Under the pieces are notes generated by a model that searched no databases, was not told the origin of the DNA, and worked only from the letters and a program-made list of their open reading frames with translations. A program made the position numbers and the translations under genes. From NCBI RefSeq assembly GCF_000341345.1, contig NC_020302.1, positions 2,460,075-2,524,074 of the forward strand: a DNA stretch of 64,000 bases, in the 5' to 3' direction. Origin of the DNA: Corynebacterium halotolerans YIM 70093 = DSM 44683. Its GTDB lineage: Bacteria; Actinomycetota; Actinomycetes; Mycobacteriales; Mycobacteriaceae. Shown piece after piece: positions 47,171 to 55,779 of the stretch (position 1 is its first letter; each line of letters starts with the position of its first letter).

Positions 47171-47533
47171 ATGAACATCGACGAGACATCACCCATGAGC
47201 ACCGCCGCGGACGTCCGCCGCATCGTCACGTCCTTCCCCGAGGTCATCGAGGAGACCATCGAGGACATCCCGTCCTTCTCCGTGGCCGGTCGGATGTTCG
47301 CCCGCCTCCGTGAGAACGAGACCGTGCTGGCGTTCCGGGTGCGCGACATCGACGAGCAGGACATGCTGCTGATGGCCGAGTCACAGAAGTACTTCATCAC
47401 CCCGTCCTACGAGGGCCGCCCCATCATCCTGGTGCGCCTGGCCCACATCGACCCCGAGGAGCTCACCCAGCTGCTCACCGACGCCTGGGAGATCCGGGCG
47501 CCCGAGGAGCTCAAGCCGATGTCCTCCACCTAA
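47171..47533 (+). CDS. MmcQ/YjbR-family protein
   Basis: A 120-residue single-domain protein of the MmcQ/YjbR family, CyaY-like fold (DVRRIVTSFPEVIEETIED at the N-terminus, FSVAGRMFARL and a C-terminal HIDPEELTQLLTDAWEIRAP). Family members are DNA-binding-like small proteins of unknown role. SD AGGAGG (47157-47162) eight bases before ATG 47171; the open frame to 46997 is not supported. Confidence 0.85.
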   Translation: MNIDETSPMSTAADVRRIVTSFPEVIEETIEDIPSFSVAGRMFARLRENETVLAFRVRDIDEQDMLLMAESQKYFITPSYEGRPIILVRLAHIDPEELTQLLTDAWEIRAPEELKPMSST

Positions 47534-47551
47534 ACGGAGGAAAACCCCGGC

Positions 47552-48133
47552 TCACCGGCGGGGGTCGCGCACCCGGAAGGCCACGACGATGCTGAGCACG
47601 CCGAACACGATGCCGTAGACCGCGGCGACCCAGACCATCGCCAGCAGCACGGCGGCCGGGTTGAGCAGCAGCATGACGGCGATGAAGAAACCGAAGAGGA
47701 TGTTGACGATCCCGATGGCGGTGCCCCGCCCTCCCAGGCGGCGGTCGCCGAGCTCGAGCGCGCCCCGCAGGATCAGGCCGGCGGCCAGGAACCACAGGAC
47801 CAGCGTGCCTCCGGCCAGCGCGGTGCTCAACGGGAAGATCAGCGCCAGACAACCGATGAGGATCGCCACGGCACCACCTGCGAGGGTCCAGCCCCAGCCC
47901 CGCCGGTCATGTTTCCGCTCCCGGGAGGCCAGCAGGCAGGAGGCGATCCCGTCGAGGATGAGCCACAGGCCGATGACCACGACGAGGAATACCGCGATGT
48001 ATCCCACGCTCAACCCCGGGGCGATGAGCATGATCACCCCGAGGAGCACCGCGAGGATGCCCCGGAGCAGCAGGCTGGCGAATCCGGTGGAACGCAGCTC
48101 CGCCAGCGGCGCGGTGGGCTGGTGTCCGGGCAT
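47552..48133 (-). CDS. HdeD-family (DUF308) membrane protein
   Basis: A 193-residue membrane protein with six hydrophobic helices arranged as three pairs (RGILAVLLGVIMLIAPG, WTLAGGAVAILIGCLALIFP, IVNILFGFFIAVMLLLNP), the HdeD/DUF308 pattern. HdeD is linked to acid resistance in E. coli; here the role is unknown. Convergent with the MmcQ gene; a short stem (ACCCCGG...CCGG-GGGGT) near 47540-47566 may separate them. Confidence 0.85.
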   Translation of the reverse strand: MPGHQPTAPLAELRSTGFASLLLRGILAVLLGVIMLIAPGLSVGYIAVFLVVVIGLWLILDGIASCLLASRERKHDRRGWGWTLAGGAVAILIGCLALIFPLSTALAGGTLVLWFLAAGLILRGALELGDRRLGGRGTAIGIVNILFGFFIAVMLLLNPAAVLLAMVWVAAVYGIVFGVLSIVVAFRVRDPRR

Positions 48134-48225
48134 GGGATGCCCCCTCTCCTGGGCGGGAAACCGGTGATCACCGATTTCCGTGTCACGTCACTATCATGTT
48201 AATCCCTGAGGTTGCCCGACGCAGC

Positions 48226-49224
48226 TCAAATCTCCGCGAGTAGGGTGTCCGACCGCCGCTGTCCCTCGGTGTCGCTCATCCCGCCCGTCACCAATACCTC
48301 GTCAACGCCGGTGAACGCCTGCAGATCGCGCAGCTGCACGGCCACCTGTGCGGGGGTGCCGTAGACCGACTGCGCCAGCAGCTCCGACAGGCGCTGGCGC
48401 TCCCGGCCGGTCAGCCGCGATTCGTCGAGCTCCGCGACCGGCTCCAGGGGGCCGAAGGAACCGGTCGCCCGCGCCTTCACCTGCGCCCACGCCTCAGGGA
48501 TCAGCAGGTCACGGGCAGCCTCCTCGGTGTCGGCCACCGCGATGTTGAGCGAGACGATGGCGTGCGGCGTCCCGTGGAACGCCGAGGGGACGAACTCCTC
48601 CCGGTAGCGGCGCAACCCCTCGTGCACCCCGAGACTGCGGTCGAAGAGCGACGGGCCGCCGAGAATCACGCCGAGGCCGTTCCGCGCCGCCAGCATGGCC
48701 GACCGGAAACCGGCCAACAGGTACACAGGCGTGGCGGCGCCGTTGGCCGGGCGGGCGGTGATCGCGGCGTCGCCACGCAGGAAGCTCAGCATCTCCTCCA
48801 GGTCCTCGGGGTACCGGGCCTTGCTCCCGAGGGGATCCCGCTGCCGCAGCGCCTTGCGCACGGGCTCGGTGAACCCCACCGACGAGCCGATGCCCGCGTC
48901 GATGCGCCCCGGGTAGAGGGCCTCCAGTGTGGCGACCTGCTCCGCGACGATCAACGGCTGATGGTTCGGCAGCATGATGCCCCCGGTGCCCACGCGTATC
49001 GACGTCGTCGCTGAGGCCACCGCCGCAGCGAGCACGGCGGGCGTGGAGCCGGGGATGCCGGGCACGCCGTGGTGCTCGGCGACGAGGATGCGCCGGTAAC
49101 CGAGATCCTCGACGTGCCGGGCCCGGTCGACCACGGCCTGAAGCGCCGCGGCGTCGGTGGCTCCGGCGTTGCTGTTCGCGCGGTCGAGCAGGGAAAAGTG
49201 CAGATTCTTGGGGACGGCGACCAT
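48226..49224 (-). CDS. LLM-class flavin-dependent oxidoreductase
   Basis: A 332-residue luciferase-like monooxygenase, F420 or FMN dependent. Typical are the N-terminal VPKNLHFSLLDRA, AEHHGVPG, GTGGIMLPNHQPLIVAEQ and LYPGRIDAGIG. Function unassigned; some members act on sulfur or xenobiotic substrates. The start ATG 49224 is preceded by TAAGGAT, which can be read as an SD or as the -10 box of a leaderless mRNA. Confidence 0.88.
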   Translation of the reverse strand: MVAVPKNLHFSLLDRANSNAGATDAAALQAVVDRARHVEDLGYRRILVAEHHGVPGIPGSTPAVLAAAVASATTSIRVGTGGIMLPNHQPLIVAEQVATLEALYPGRIDAGIGSSVGFTEPVRKALRQRDPLGSKARYPEDLEEMLSFLRGDAAITARPANGAATPVYLLAGFRSAMLAARNGLGVILGGPSLFDRSLGVHEGLRRYREEFVPSAFHGTPHAIVSLNIAVADTEEAARDLLIPEAWAQVKARATGSFGPLEPVAELDESRLTGRERQRLSELLAQSVYGTPAQVAVQLRDLQAFTGVDEVLVTGGMSDTEGQRRSDTLLAEI

Positions 49225-49433
49225 ACCCCATCCTTACCAGCCCGGGCTCGCGGGAGATCCGCCGCGGCCCCGGTGCCACCCTGTTACCGACCACCGGTGT
49301 TCGGTAACGTCAACAACCCCGGGACAAGGGGAGATGGCGCCCCTGAGAAGTGGTGTTTCCGCCCGACGTGCCGGACGAACACCGTGGAGCCGCCACGATT
49401 TCCACCACGATCACCGCTGAACGGAGAAACTCC

Positions 49434-49523
49434 ATGTTCGACCCCCTCATCCACGACCCCGGCCTGCTCGGATCCGTCCGCTCCCTCTTCGCCAGGATCT
49501 TCGACCTGGTGATCATCATGTAG
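49434..49523 (+). CDS. Orphan 29-residue peptide
   Basis: ATG 49434 with SD GGAG at 49422-49425 opens a 29-codon frame ending TAG, too short for usual gene calls. It encodes an acidic N-terminus followed by an amphipathic helix and a hydrophobic end (LARIFDLVIIM). Corynebacteria use similarly tiny amphipathic porin peptides (PorA/PorH class) and many make small membrane toxins, but no sequence match is claimed. Only the SD, codon use and isolated position support it. Positions 49225-49433 otherwise hold no gene. Confidence 0.4.
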   Translation: MFDPLIHDPGLLGSVRSLFARIFDLVIIM

Positions 49524-49572
49524 AGCGGTCCCCGCCGCCCGACGGCCACCGCGACGGACTGAAGGCTTTCGT

Positions 49573-49595
49573 TACCCTGGGATGGAGCAGGAAGC
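49573..49595 (+). promoter_or_regulatory. Promoter-proximal block, SDR copy 1
   Basis: TACCCT-GGGATGG-A-GCAGGAA. The same arrangement TACsCT-sGGrTGG-n-GCAGGmA stands before all three tandem SDR genes (also 50697 and 51721). TACsCT fits the -10 form seen elsewhere in this window. Confidence 0.55.
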
Positions 49596-49633
49596 TGACC
49601 TGAGGCCTATTTCCGCGAGGAAGGACCGTCACC

Positions 49634-50518
49634 ATGTCTTCCGTGAACCGCGCCCGGAACAGGTTCCCGAAGGTGGACCCACCGGAGCAGACCCAACAGC
49701 CGCCGGGCCTGGACCGCGAGCTGGTCCCCACCGCCGACCTCGGGCTGGACAGCTACCAGGGCAATGGGCGCCTGCAGGGCCGCCGGACCCTGATCACCGG
49801 TGGCGACTCCGGCATCGGTGCCGCCGTGGCCGTGGCTTTCGCCCGGGAGGGCACCGACGTCGCGATCTCCTACCTGCCCGAGGAGGAGCCGGATGCCCGA
49901 CGTGTCATCGAGGCCATTGCGGCCGCCGGCCGGAAGGCCCTGGCCCTGCCCGGGGATCTGCGCGAGTTGGAGCAGTGCGAGAGGATCGTCGGGGAGACCG
50001 TCGAAGCCTTCGGCGGGCTGGACATCCTCGTCAACAACGCCGCCCACCAGGTCCGGCACGAGGGCATCGGGAACATTCCCGATGAGGACTTCGACGTCAC
50101 CGTGAAGTCCAACATCTACAGCACCTTCCGGGTGACCAGGGCCGCCCTGCCCCACCTCGAGCCGGGATCGTCGATCATCGTCACCTCCTCGGTCCAGGCT
50201 TACCAGCCCTCTCCCCTGGTCATGGACTACTCCATGACCAAGGCGGCGTTGAACAATTTCAGCAAGGGACTGGCCCAGCAGCTGGCGCCGAAGGGCATCC
50301 GTGTCAACGCCGTCGCCCCAGGTCCGGTCTAGACGCCCATGCAGGTCAGCCACGGCCAGCCGCAGGACCAGATTCCCTCGGTGGACGAGGAGGCCCCGAT
50401 CGAACGCGCCGGACAGCCCGTCGAGCTCGTCGGGGCCTACGTGTTCCTGGCCTCCGACGAGGCCTCCTACGTCACGGGCGAAACCCTGAATGTCACCGGC
50501 GGCATGCTGACGCCGTAG
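49634..50518 (+). pseudogene. General-stress SDR, copy 1, interrupted by amber codon
   Basis: First of three tandem paralogues. The reading frame from ATG 49634 is 294 codons long like copies 2 and 3, but at 50332 reads TAG where the others have TGG (Trp in PIWTPxQPSHGQPQ). All other parts are intact: cofactor GGDSGIGAAVA, NNAAHQV, active SSVQAY and YSMTKAALN, then after the stop PVELVGAYVFLASDEASYV to the normal end. A truncated 232-residue product would lack the C-terminal helices and probably be inactive, although readthrough or a real sequence change must be checked. SD GAGGAAGGA upstream. Confidence 0.85.
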
Positions 50519-50696
50519 ATCGGACATTACTCGGGCGGTGCGCCGCACCTGCCCGATCCCGGCACGACGACTCCCGTTCCATGCCTCTGACCTACGCCGA
50601 GCAGACGTGGTCAAGAAGCCCCCCCTGAGCGCGAAGTCCGAAATTATATCAGTTTTTCGTCCGGCTCTCAGAACGGGGGAGACGGCTACCCTCGGG

Positions 50697-50719
50697 TGGC
50701 GCAGGCAGTTACACCGAAA
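50697..50719 (+). promoter_or_regulatory. Promoter-proximal block, SDR copy 2
   Basis: TACCCT-CGGGTGG-C-GCAGGCA; see the copy-1 block at 49573. It lies 50 bases before the start of copy 2. Confidence 0.6.
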
Positions 50720-50746
50720 CGTACAACCGTGAGGAGGGACCGTTAG

Positions 50747-51631
50747 ATGACTTCCCTGAACGACCCCCGTAACCGATACCCGAAGGTTGAGCCGCCCGAG
50801 CAGACCCAGCCCCACCCCGGCCTGGACCGCGACCTCGAACCTCAGTCCGACATCGGCCTGGAGACCTACCAGGGCAACGGCCGCCTCAAGGGCCGCCGGG
50901 CCCTGATCACCGGCGGCGACTCCGGCATCGGCGCCGCCGTGGCCATCGCCTACGCCCGAGAGGGTGCCGACGTCGCCATCGCCTACCTGCCCGAGGAGGA
51001 GCCCGACGCACAGCGTGTCATCCAGGCTATTGAGGACGCCGGCCAGCAGGCCCTGGCCCTGCCCGGCGACCTGTGCGAACTCGAGCAGTGCCGGAAGATC
51101 GTGGACGAGACCGTCGAAGCCTTCGGCGGGCTGGACATCCTGGTCAACAACGCCAGCCGCCAGATCTGGCACGACGGCATCGAGAACATCCCGGACGATG
51201 AGTTCGATAAGACGATGAAGTCCAATATCTACAGCTCCTATCGCGTGACCAAGGCCGCGATGGCGCACCTGGAGCCGGGCTCGTCGATCATCTTCACCTC
51301 CTCCATTGAGGCGTACCAGCCGACCCCGACCCTGCTGCACTACGACATGACCAAGGCCGCGATGAACAACCTGAGCAAGGGACTCGCGCAGGAGCTGGCC
51401 CCCAAGGGCATCCGCGTCAACGCGGTGGCCCCTGGTCCGATCTGGACTCCCCTGCAGCCGAGTCACGGCCAGCCACAGGAACAGCTGACCCAGTTCGACG
51501 AGATGGCCCCCCTCGGCCGTGCAGGACAGCCCGTCGAGCTGGCCGGCGCCTACGTGTTCCTCGCCTCCGACGAAGCCTCCTACGTCATGGGCGAGACCCT
51601 GGCTGTGACCGGTGGCATGCTGACGCCTTAG
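50747..51631 (+). CDS. General-stress SDR oxidoreductase, copy 2
   Basis: A 294-residue SDR of the YdaD/YhdF (general stress protein 39) group, with a characteristic 40-residue N-terminal lead (PKVEPPEQTQPHPGLDRDL) before TGGDSGIGAAVAIAYAREGADV. Active residues are SSIEAY and YDMTKAAMNN; the cofactor tail follows as VNAVAPGPIWTP. It reduces carbonyl compounds with NAD(P)H; in Bacillus relatives are sigma-B stress genes. SD GAGGAGGGAC. Highly similar to copies 1 and 3 in DNA as well as protein, so the three arose by tandem duplication. Confidence 0.93.
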   Translation: MTSLNDPRNRYPKVEPPEQTQPHPGLDRDLEPQSDIGLETYQGNGRLKGRRALITGGDSGIGAAVAIAYAREGADVAIAYLPEEEPDAQRVIQAIEDAGQQALALPGDLCELEQCRKIVDETVEAFGGLDILVNNASRQIWHDGIENIPDDEFDKTMKSNIYSSYRVTKAAMAHLEPGSSIIFTSSIEAYQPTPTLLHYDMTKAAMNNLSKGLAQELAPKGIRVNAVAPGPIWTPLQPSHGQPQEQLTQFDEMAPLGRAGQPVELAGAYVFLASDEASYVMGETLAVTGGMLTP

Positions 51632-51659
51632 GCCTCCCCGTCCCAATCCTGCGCCCCGA

Positions 51660-51694
51660 GCGCCTGCTCCAGGCGCACGCACGGTCACTGTGAC
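51660..51694 (+). terminator. Hairpin after SDR copy 2 and adjacent palindrome
   Basis: GCGCCTG-CTC-CAGGCGC (51660-51676) is a short terminator-like hairpin without T-run. Just beyond it GTCAC-T-GTGAC (51684-51694) is a perfect 11-base palindrome that could be an operator for copy 3. Confidence 0.4.
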
Positions 51695-51720
51695 GCGCGT
51701 CGCTGACAGCGGCATTTGAG

Positions 51721-51743
51721 TACGCTCGGGTGGTGCAGGAATA
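51721..51743 (+). promoter_or_regulatory. Promoter-proximal block, SDR copy 3
   Basis: TACGCT-CGGGTGG-T-GCAGGAA; see the copy-1 block at 49573. It lies 64 bases before the start of copy 3. Confidence 0.6.
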
Positions 51744-51784
51744 ACAAAACGTTTATGACCTCGACTTCGAGGAGGAACAAACAC

Positions 51785-52669
51785 ATGTCTCCCCTGAACG
51801 ACCCCCGCACCCTGCACCCCAAGATCGCTCCCCCGGAGCAGACCCAGCCCCACCCGGGCCTGGACCGCGACCTCGAACCTCAGGCCGATATCGGTCTGGA
51901 GAGCTACCAGGGCAACGGCCGCCTCAAGGGCCGCCGGGCCCTGATCACAGGCGGCGACTCCGGCATCGGTTCCGCCGTGGCCGTGGCTTTCGCCCGCGAG
52001 GGTGCCGACGTCGCCATCGCCTACCTGCCCGAGGAGGAGCCCGACGCACAGCGCATTGTCAAGGCCATCGAGGACGCCGGTCAGAAAGCACTGGCCCTCC
52101 CGGGCGACCTCTGCGAGCTTGAGCAGTGCCGGAAGATCGTGGACGAGACCGTCCAGGCCTTCGGTGGCCTGGACATCCTGGTCAACAATGCCAGCCGCCA
52201 GATCTGGCACGAGGGCATCGAGAACATTCCCGACGAGGACTTCGACGCCACCATGAAGTCCAACATCTACAGCTCCTACCGGGTGACCAAGGCGGCCCTG
52301 GAGCACATGGAGCCGGGATCGTCGATCATCTTCACCTCATCGATCCAGGCCTACCAGCCGTCGCCGACCCTGCTCGACTACGCGATGACTAAGGCGGCGA
52401 TGAACAACCTGAGCAAGGGACTCGCGCAGGAGCTGGCTCCCAAGGGCATCCGCGTCAACGCTGTCGCTCCCGGCCCGATCTGGACGCCGATCCAGCCGAG
52501 CCACGGCCAGCCGCAGGAGAAGATCACCTCCTTCGGCCAGAGTTCTTCTCTGGGCAGGTCCGGACAGCCGGCGGAGCTGGCCGGCGCCTACGTGTTCCTC
52601 GCCTCCGACGAGGCCTCCTACGTCATGGGCGAGACCCTCGCCGTCACCGGTGGCACGCCGACCCCCTGA
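51785..52669 (+). CDS. General-stress SDR oxidoreductase, copy 3
   Basis: A 294-residue paralogue of the two preceding genes: PPEQTQPHPGLDRDLEPQA, cofactor GGDSGIGSAVAVAF, active Tyr/Lys in YAMTKAAMNN, Trp codon intact in PIWTPIQPSHG. It differs from copy 2 mainly in the segment ITSFGQSSSLGRSG. Start ATG 51785 with SD GAGGAGGAAC. Each copy has its own promoter block, so doses can be controlled separately. Confidence 0.93.
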   Translation: MSPLNDPRTLHPKIAPPEQTQPHPGLDRDLEPQADIGLESYQGNGRLKGRRALITGGDSGIGSAVAVAFAREGADVAIAYLPEEEPDAQRIVKAIEDAGQKALALPGDLCELEQCRKIVDETVQAFGGLDILVNNASRQIWHEGIENIPDEDFDATMKSNIYSSYRVTKAALEHMEPGSSIIFTSSIQAYQPSPTLLDYAMTKAAMNNLSKGLAQELAPKGIRVNAVAPGPIWTPIQPSHGQPQEKITSFGQSSSLGRSGQPAELAGAYVFLASDEASYVMGETLAVTGGTPTP

Positions 52670-52750
52670 CCCGCTTGTCCGCACGGAAACACCGGACCCC
52701 CGGGAGCGCAGCGGCTGCGGCTTCCCGGAGTCCTTCCGAGAAGAGGCTCG

Positions 52751-53722
52751 ATGAACACTGACCTTCCCACCACCGTCGATGTCCTCGTCGTGGGCGGTGG
52801 GCCCGCCGGGTTGTCCGCCGCAACCTGGCTGGGAAGGTATCAGCGCTCCACCTTGGTCATCGACGCCGGACAGCACCGCAACCGGTTCGCCGATTTCGCC
52901 CACGGCCTGCTGGGGCGAGACCCGATCACTCCTGAGGCATTGCTCGCCGAGGCCCGTGCCGGGTTGGAGCAGTACCCCCAGGTCCTTCTCCGTCACGGGA
53001 CAGTGAACGCCGTGCACCGTGACGAGGACGGTCGGTTCTGCGCCACCGTCGACGGCACTCACCGGGTGACCGCCGCCCGTCTCGTGCTGGCCACCGGGGT
53101 GCGTGACCGGTTTCCGCGGATCGCCGGATTCGACGACCACTACGGCACCGACATCCACCACTGCCCGGCCTGCGACGGGCTCACCGCCCGGGACCAGGAT
53201 GTGATCGTGCTCGGTGCCGGCGCCCACGTACCGGCCTACGCCTCCGAGCTGCTCGACTGGGCCAGGACCGTGCGGCTCGTCACTGATACCGAGCACCCGA
53301 CCTTCGACCGGACCCAGTGCAGGACACTCGATGAACACGGCATCGAGATCGTGGTCGGGACGGCCGAGGCCCTGGTCGGAAACCCTGGGGCCCTGCAGGG
53401 TCTGCGCCTGGCGGACGGGACCGTGGTGGAAGGCTCCAAGATCTTCTTCTCCTATGCCCACGTCCCCACCAACAGTCTCGCCGCTCAGTTGGGATGCGAT
53501 CTGGACGACGAGGGGCAGATCATCGTCGACGGTTTCCAGCTCACCAGCGTCGACGGAATCTATGCCACCGGTGACATCACCCCGGGCCTGCAGCTGGTGC
53601 CGATCGCGATCGGCCAAGGTGCCTCTGCCGGCATCGCCTGCGCCACGTCCCTGCGCGGCCATGCCACCTCCGAGGATGTGCCTACCCCGGCCCCGCCCGC
53701 CCGCAGGTTCACCGCCGGATAG
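52751..53722 (+). CDS. Thioredoxin-reductase-like FAD disulfide oxidoreductase
   Basis: A 323-residue flavoprotein: FAD motif VLVVGGGPAGLSAA, active CPACDG, NAD(P) fold VIVLGAGAHVP (glycine pattern not the usual GxGxxA), and C-terminal ATGDITPGLQLV that closes on FAD. The CPAC pair is of thioredoxin-reductase type; the altered nucleotide fold resembles the ferredoxin/bacillithiol-type or stand-alone family members. Probable partner unknown. Start ATG 52751, SD AAGAGG; it follows SDR copy 3 by 81 bases in the same direction, suggesting a redox-stress region. Confidence 0.88.
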   Translation: MNTDLPTTVDVLVVGGGPAGLSAATWLGRYQRSTLVIDAGQHRNRFADFAHGLLGRDPITPEALLAEARAGLEQYPQVLLRHGTVNAVHRDEDGRFCATVDGTHRVTAARLVLATGVRDRFPRIAGFDDHYGTDIHHCPACDGLTARDQDVIVLGAGAHVPAYASELLDWARTVRLVTDTEHPTFDRTQCRTLDEHGIEIVVGTAEALVGNPGALQGLRLADGTVVEGSKIFFSYAHVPTNSLAAQLGCDLDDEGQIIVDGFQLTSVDGIYATGDITPGLQLVPIAIGQGASAGIACATSLRGHATSEDVPTPAPPARRFTAG

Positions 53723-53766
53723 ACCGGGCCAAGAACCCGCGCTCCGGTCCGGACATGGCGATGCCC

Positions 53767-53788
53767 CGGGTGTTTCGCGAAACACCCG
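53767..53788. promoter_or_regulatory. 22-bp perfect palindrome
   Basis: The sequence CGGGTGTTTCG followed by its exact complement CGAAACACCCG (53767-53788), without spacer. It lies 45 bases after the thioredoxin-reductase-like gene. Lack of a loop and T-run favours a protein-binding site or methyltransferase target rather than a terminator. Confidence 0.55.
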
Positions 53789-53855
53789 CTAAGTTTCGGG
53801 CCGGGTTCTCGCCTGGTTGGATTGGTTCGATCCGGGTGCGGTCCCGGGCCAAGTT

Positions 53856-53934
53856 CGAGATCACGTCGTCGAAAGGGGATCCGGTTTCGACCCGATTGGT
53901 CGAGATCAGATCCCCTTTCGACGACCTGATCTCG
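53856..53934. repeat. Long hairpin element between convergent genes
   Basis: Arms of 26 bases (53856-53881 and 53909-53934) pair with one mismatch; the inner 17 bases are perfect. The 27-base centre has its own stem TCGACC / GGTCGA. The octamer CGAGATCA or its complement occurs at 53856, 53901 and 53927, the same octamer that occurs four times in the element at 15331-15454. Both elements stand at convergent gene junctions. 53723-54103 contains no gene besides these. Confidence 0.7.
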
Positions 53935-54103
53935 ACGTAAAACCAAAGACCACAGTATCTGCGACGGGAGTCTCCGATACAACTGGCCATCCTGCTCCTC
54001 CGTGGAGAACTTCGCGTCATCCACAGACCCAGGGGCCTTCTCGGCCACTCAAGCGCGGAACAGGCCCCGATCGTGCCCGGGGCATGAACCGGAGCGGTTC
54101 AGA

Positions 54104-55318
54104 TCACCAGGCGGAGGTCTCGTCCGCGTTGCCCTGGCTCCACTCGGACCAGGGGATGTTCCAGTCCCCCAGGCCGTCGTAACCGGACAGTGTCGTACCG
54201 ACGGTGTTCTTCACCGTCACGATGTCGCCGCGCTTGACCACGTCCTGGAACCAGGCGGCGGCCTCGGTGGTGACGTTGATGCAACCGTGGGAGGTGTTGG
54301 TGTTGCCCTGTGCACCGACCGACCAGGGGGCGGCGTGGACGAAGATGCCCGAGTAGGACATCTGCGTGGCGTACTTCACCGGCGTGCGGTAGCCGCCCTC
54401 GTCGTAGCCCAGGCCGAAAGAGGTGGAGTCCATGATCATGGACTCGTGCTCGTCGCCGATGATGTAGATGCCGTTCGGGGTGGCCCACGTGGCATTGTCC
54501 CGCCCCAGTGACACCGGGATGGTGCGCAGCTCCTCACCGTTGCGGTAGACGGTCATGGTCTTGGTGGCGTCGTCGACCACGGTTTCCACCCGGTCACCGA
54601 TGGTGAAGTTCGTGGCGTTGTCCTCGGAACCGTAGAGACCACCGCCGAAATCCACGCCGTAGATGTCCGCGGAGACGGAGACCTCGGTGCCCGGCTCCCA
54701 GTACTCCCTGGGGCGCCAGCGCAGCTCCCGGTTGTTCAGCCAGTAGAAGCCGCCCTCGACCTGCGGGGAGGTCTCGATGGTGATGGCGTCCTGGGCGGCC
54801 TGCCGGTCGTCGACCACCGAACTGAAGCGGAAGGCGATGGTCTGCCCCACGCCGACCGTGGATCCCGGCAGCGGGGACAGTGCCACGCCGGTCGTCGCGG
54901 CCGGGGTCGCGGTGCTGAACACCGTCGTGGTGCTCGTACCGTTCCGGTCGGTCGCCTCGATGGTGTAGGTGCGGTTGTATCCGAGGACCTCTTCGGTGAT
55001 CCAGGTCCGCGAGTCGGCCGACAGGCTCGCCTCGACCACGCCGCCGCTCTCGTTGGTCATGGTGACCTCGGACAGTCCCTCCCCGCGGGCGGTAACGGTC
55101 ACCGGTTCCGAGGGATCCACGTCAGTCGCCCCGTCGGCGACGGAGACCTCCGGAGCGAGATCCTCGGCCTCCACGGAGGCCTGCTCCCCCGTCAGCGGGG
55201 ATGCGTCGGCCGCCGCGGAGGGACGGTCAATGGTGCACCCGGTGAGTGCGGCCGCCCCCAGCACCACTGCTGTCGCTGCGGCCACAATCCCCTTCATCGG
55301 AGAAACACTGAAGTTCAC
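54104..55318 (-). CDS. L,D-transpeptidase lipoprotein with Ig-like domains
   Basis: A 404-residue exported enzyme that makes 3-3 peptidoglycan crosslinks. Signal peptide with lipobox LTGC, then two Ig-like domains (about residues 55-150 and 150-255) and the YkuD catalytic domain with catalytic C346 in [15 protein letters not shown] contains the upstream catalytic His. Layout equals mycobacterial LdtMt2-type enzymes. Start GTG 55318 has GAGG six bases upstream; ATG 55297 is an alternative that also leaves a signal peptide. Single-gene unit. Confidence 0.92.
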   Translation of the reverse strand: MNFSVSPMKGIVAAATAVVLGAAALTGCTIDRPSAAADASPLTGEQASVEAEDLAPEVSVADGATDVDPSEPVTVTARGEGLSEVTMTNESGGVVEASLSADSRTWITEEVLGYNRTYTIEATDRNGTSTTTVFSTATPAATTGVALSPLPGSTVGVGQTIAFRFSSVVDDRQAAQDAITIETSPQVEGGFYWLNNRELRWRPREYWEPGTEVSVSADIYGVDFGGGLYGSEDNATNFTIGDRVETVVDDATKTMTVYRNGEELRTIPVSLGRDNATWATPNGIYIIGDEHESMIMDSTSFGLGYDEGGYRTPVKYATQMSYSGIFVHAAPWSVGAQGNTNTSHGCINVTTEAAAWFQDVVKRGDIVTVKNTVGTTLSGYDGLGDWNIPWSEWSQGNADETSAW

Positions 55319-55573
55319 TGTCACCCTCAAATCAGAAATATTCGTACCCTCCCACCGTATCCTGAATTAACGCCACAACCAGATCCGGAAGCGCAGGCGG
55401 TGGGCAGCATTACCGAATCGTTACGGGGTGGGGGTGCGCACAGCGGGGCGTGGTGCCTGCCTCAGGACGTCACCGCCCTTTCCGCCCTACCCACCCCGCC
55501 TTGAAGCGGGCTGGGGTGACAGGTGGGCCAACCGCTTCATCCACCCCCTGAAAATATCCACTGACCAGCTGAT

Positions 55574-55603
55574 TTTACTAGTCGTCGGAATGCCTGCTAT
55601 ATT
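55574..55603 (+). promoter_or_regulatory. Promoter of tRNA-Lys
   Basis: TTTACT (55574-55579) and TATATT (55598-55603) with 18 bases between them lie in an AT-rich island about 50 bases before the tRNA. 55319-55573 otherwise holds no supported gene. Confidence 0.6.
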
Positions 55604-55652
55604 TTTCTTCGTTGCCGAGAGAGCCCGAGCGGCTCGAAAGAGACAACACTGA

Positions 55653-55725
55653 GCGCCATTAGCTCAATTGGTAGAGCAACTGACTCTTAATCAGTGGGTT
55701 CGGGGTTCGATTCCCTGATGGCGCA
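55653..55725 (+). tRNA. tRNA-Lys (anticodon CUU)
   Basis: Acceptor GCGCCAT / ATGGCGC, anticodon arm ACTGA-CTCTTAA-TCAGT with CTT, T-loop TTCGATT. Discriminator A; CCA is not encoded. Followed 8 bases later by a terminator. Confidence 0.97.
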
Positions 55726-55732
55726 CAATAAG

Positions 55733-55776
55733 ACCGGGCCGGAGAGATCTTCACGATCTCCCCGGCCCGGTTTTTC
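55733..55776 (+). terminator. Rho-independent terminator after tRNA-Lys
   Basis: Stem ACCGGGCCGG-AGAGATC with GATCTC-CCCGGCCCGGT, loop TTCAC, followed by TTTTTCTTT. Confidence 0.92.
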
Positions 55777-55779
55777 TTT

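Noticed and set aside
53560-54048. Minus-strand open frame with Arg-rich sequence over the intergenic hairpins
   Set aside because: It crosses the end of the flavoprotein gene antisense and follows palindrome symmetry; no start signal.
55428-55652. 74-codon frame ending in a membrane-like segment before tRNA-Lys
   Set aside because: Its AT-rich end coincides with the TTTACT/TATATT promoter of tRNA-Lys and no SD-start pair fits.
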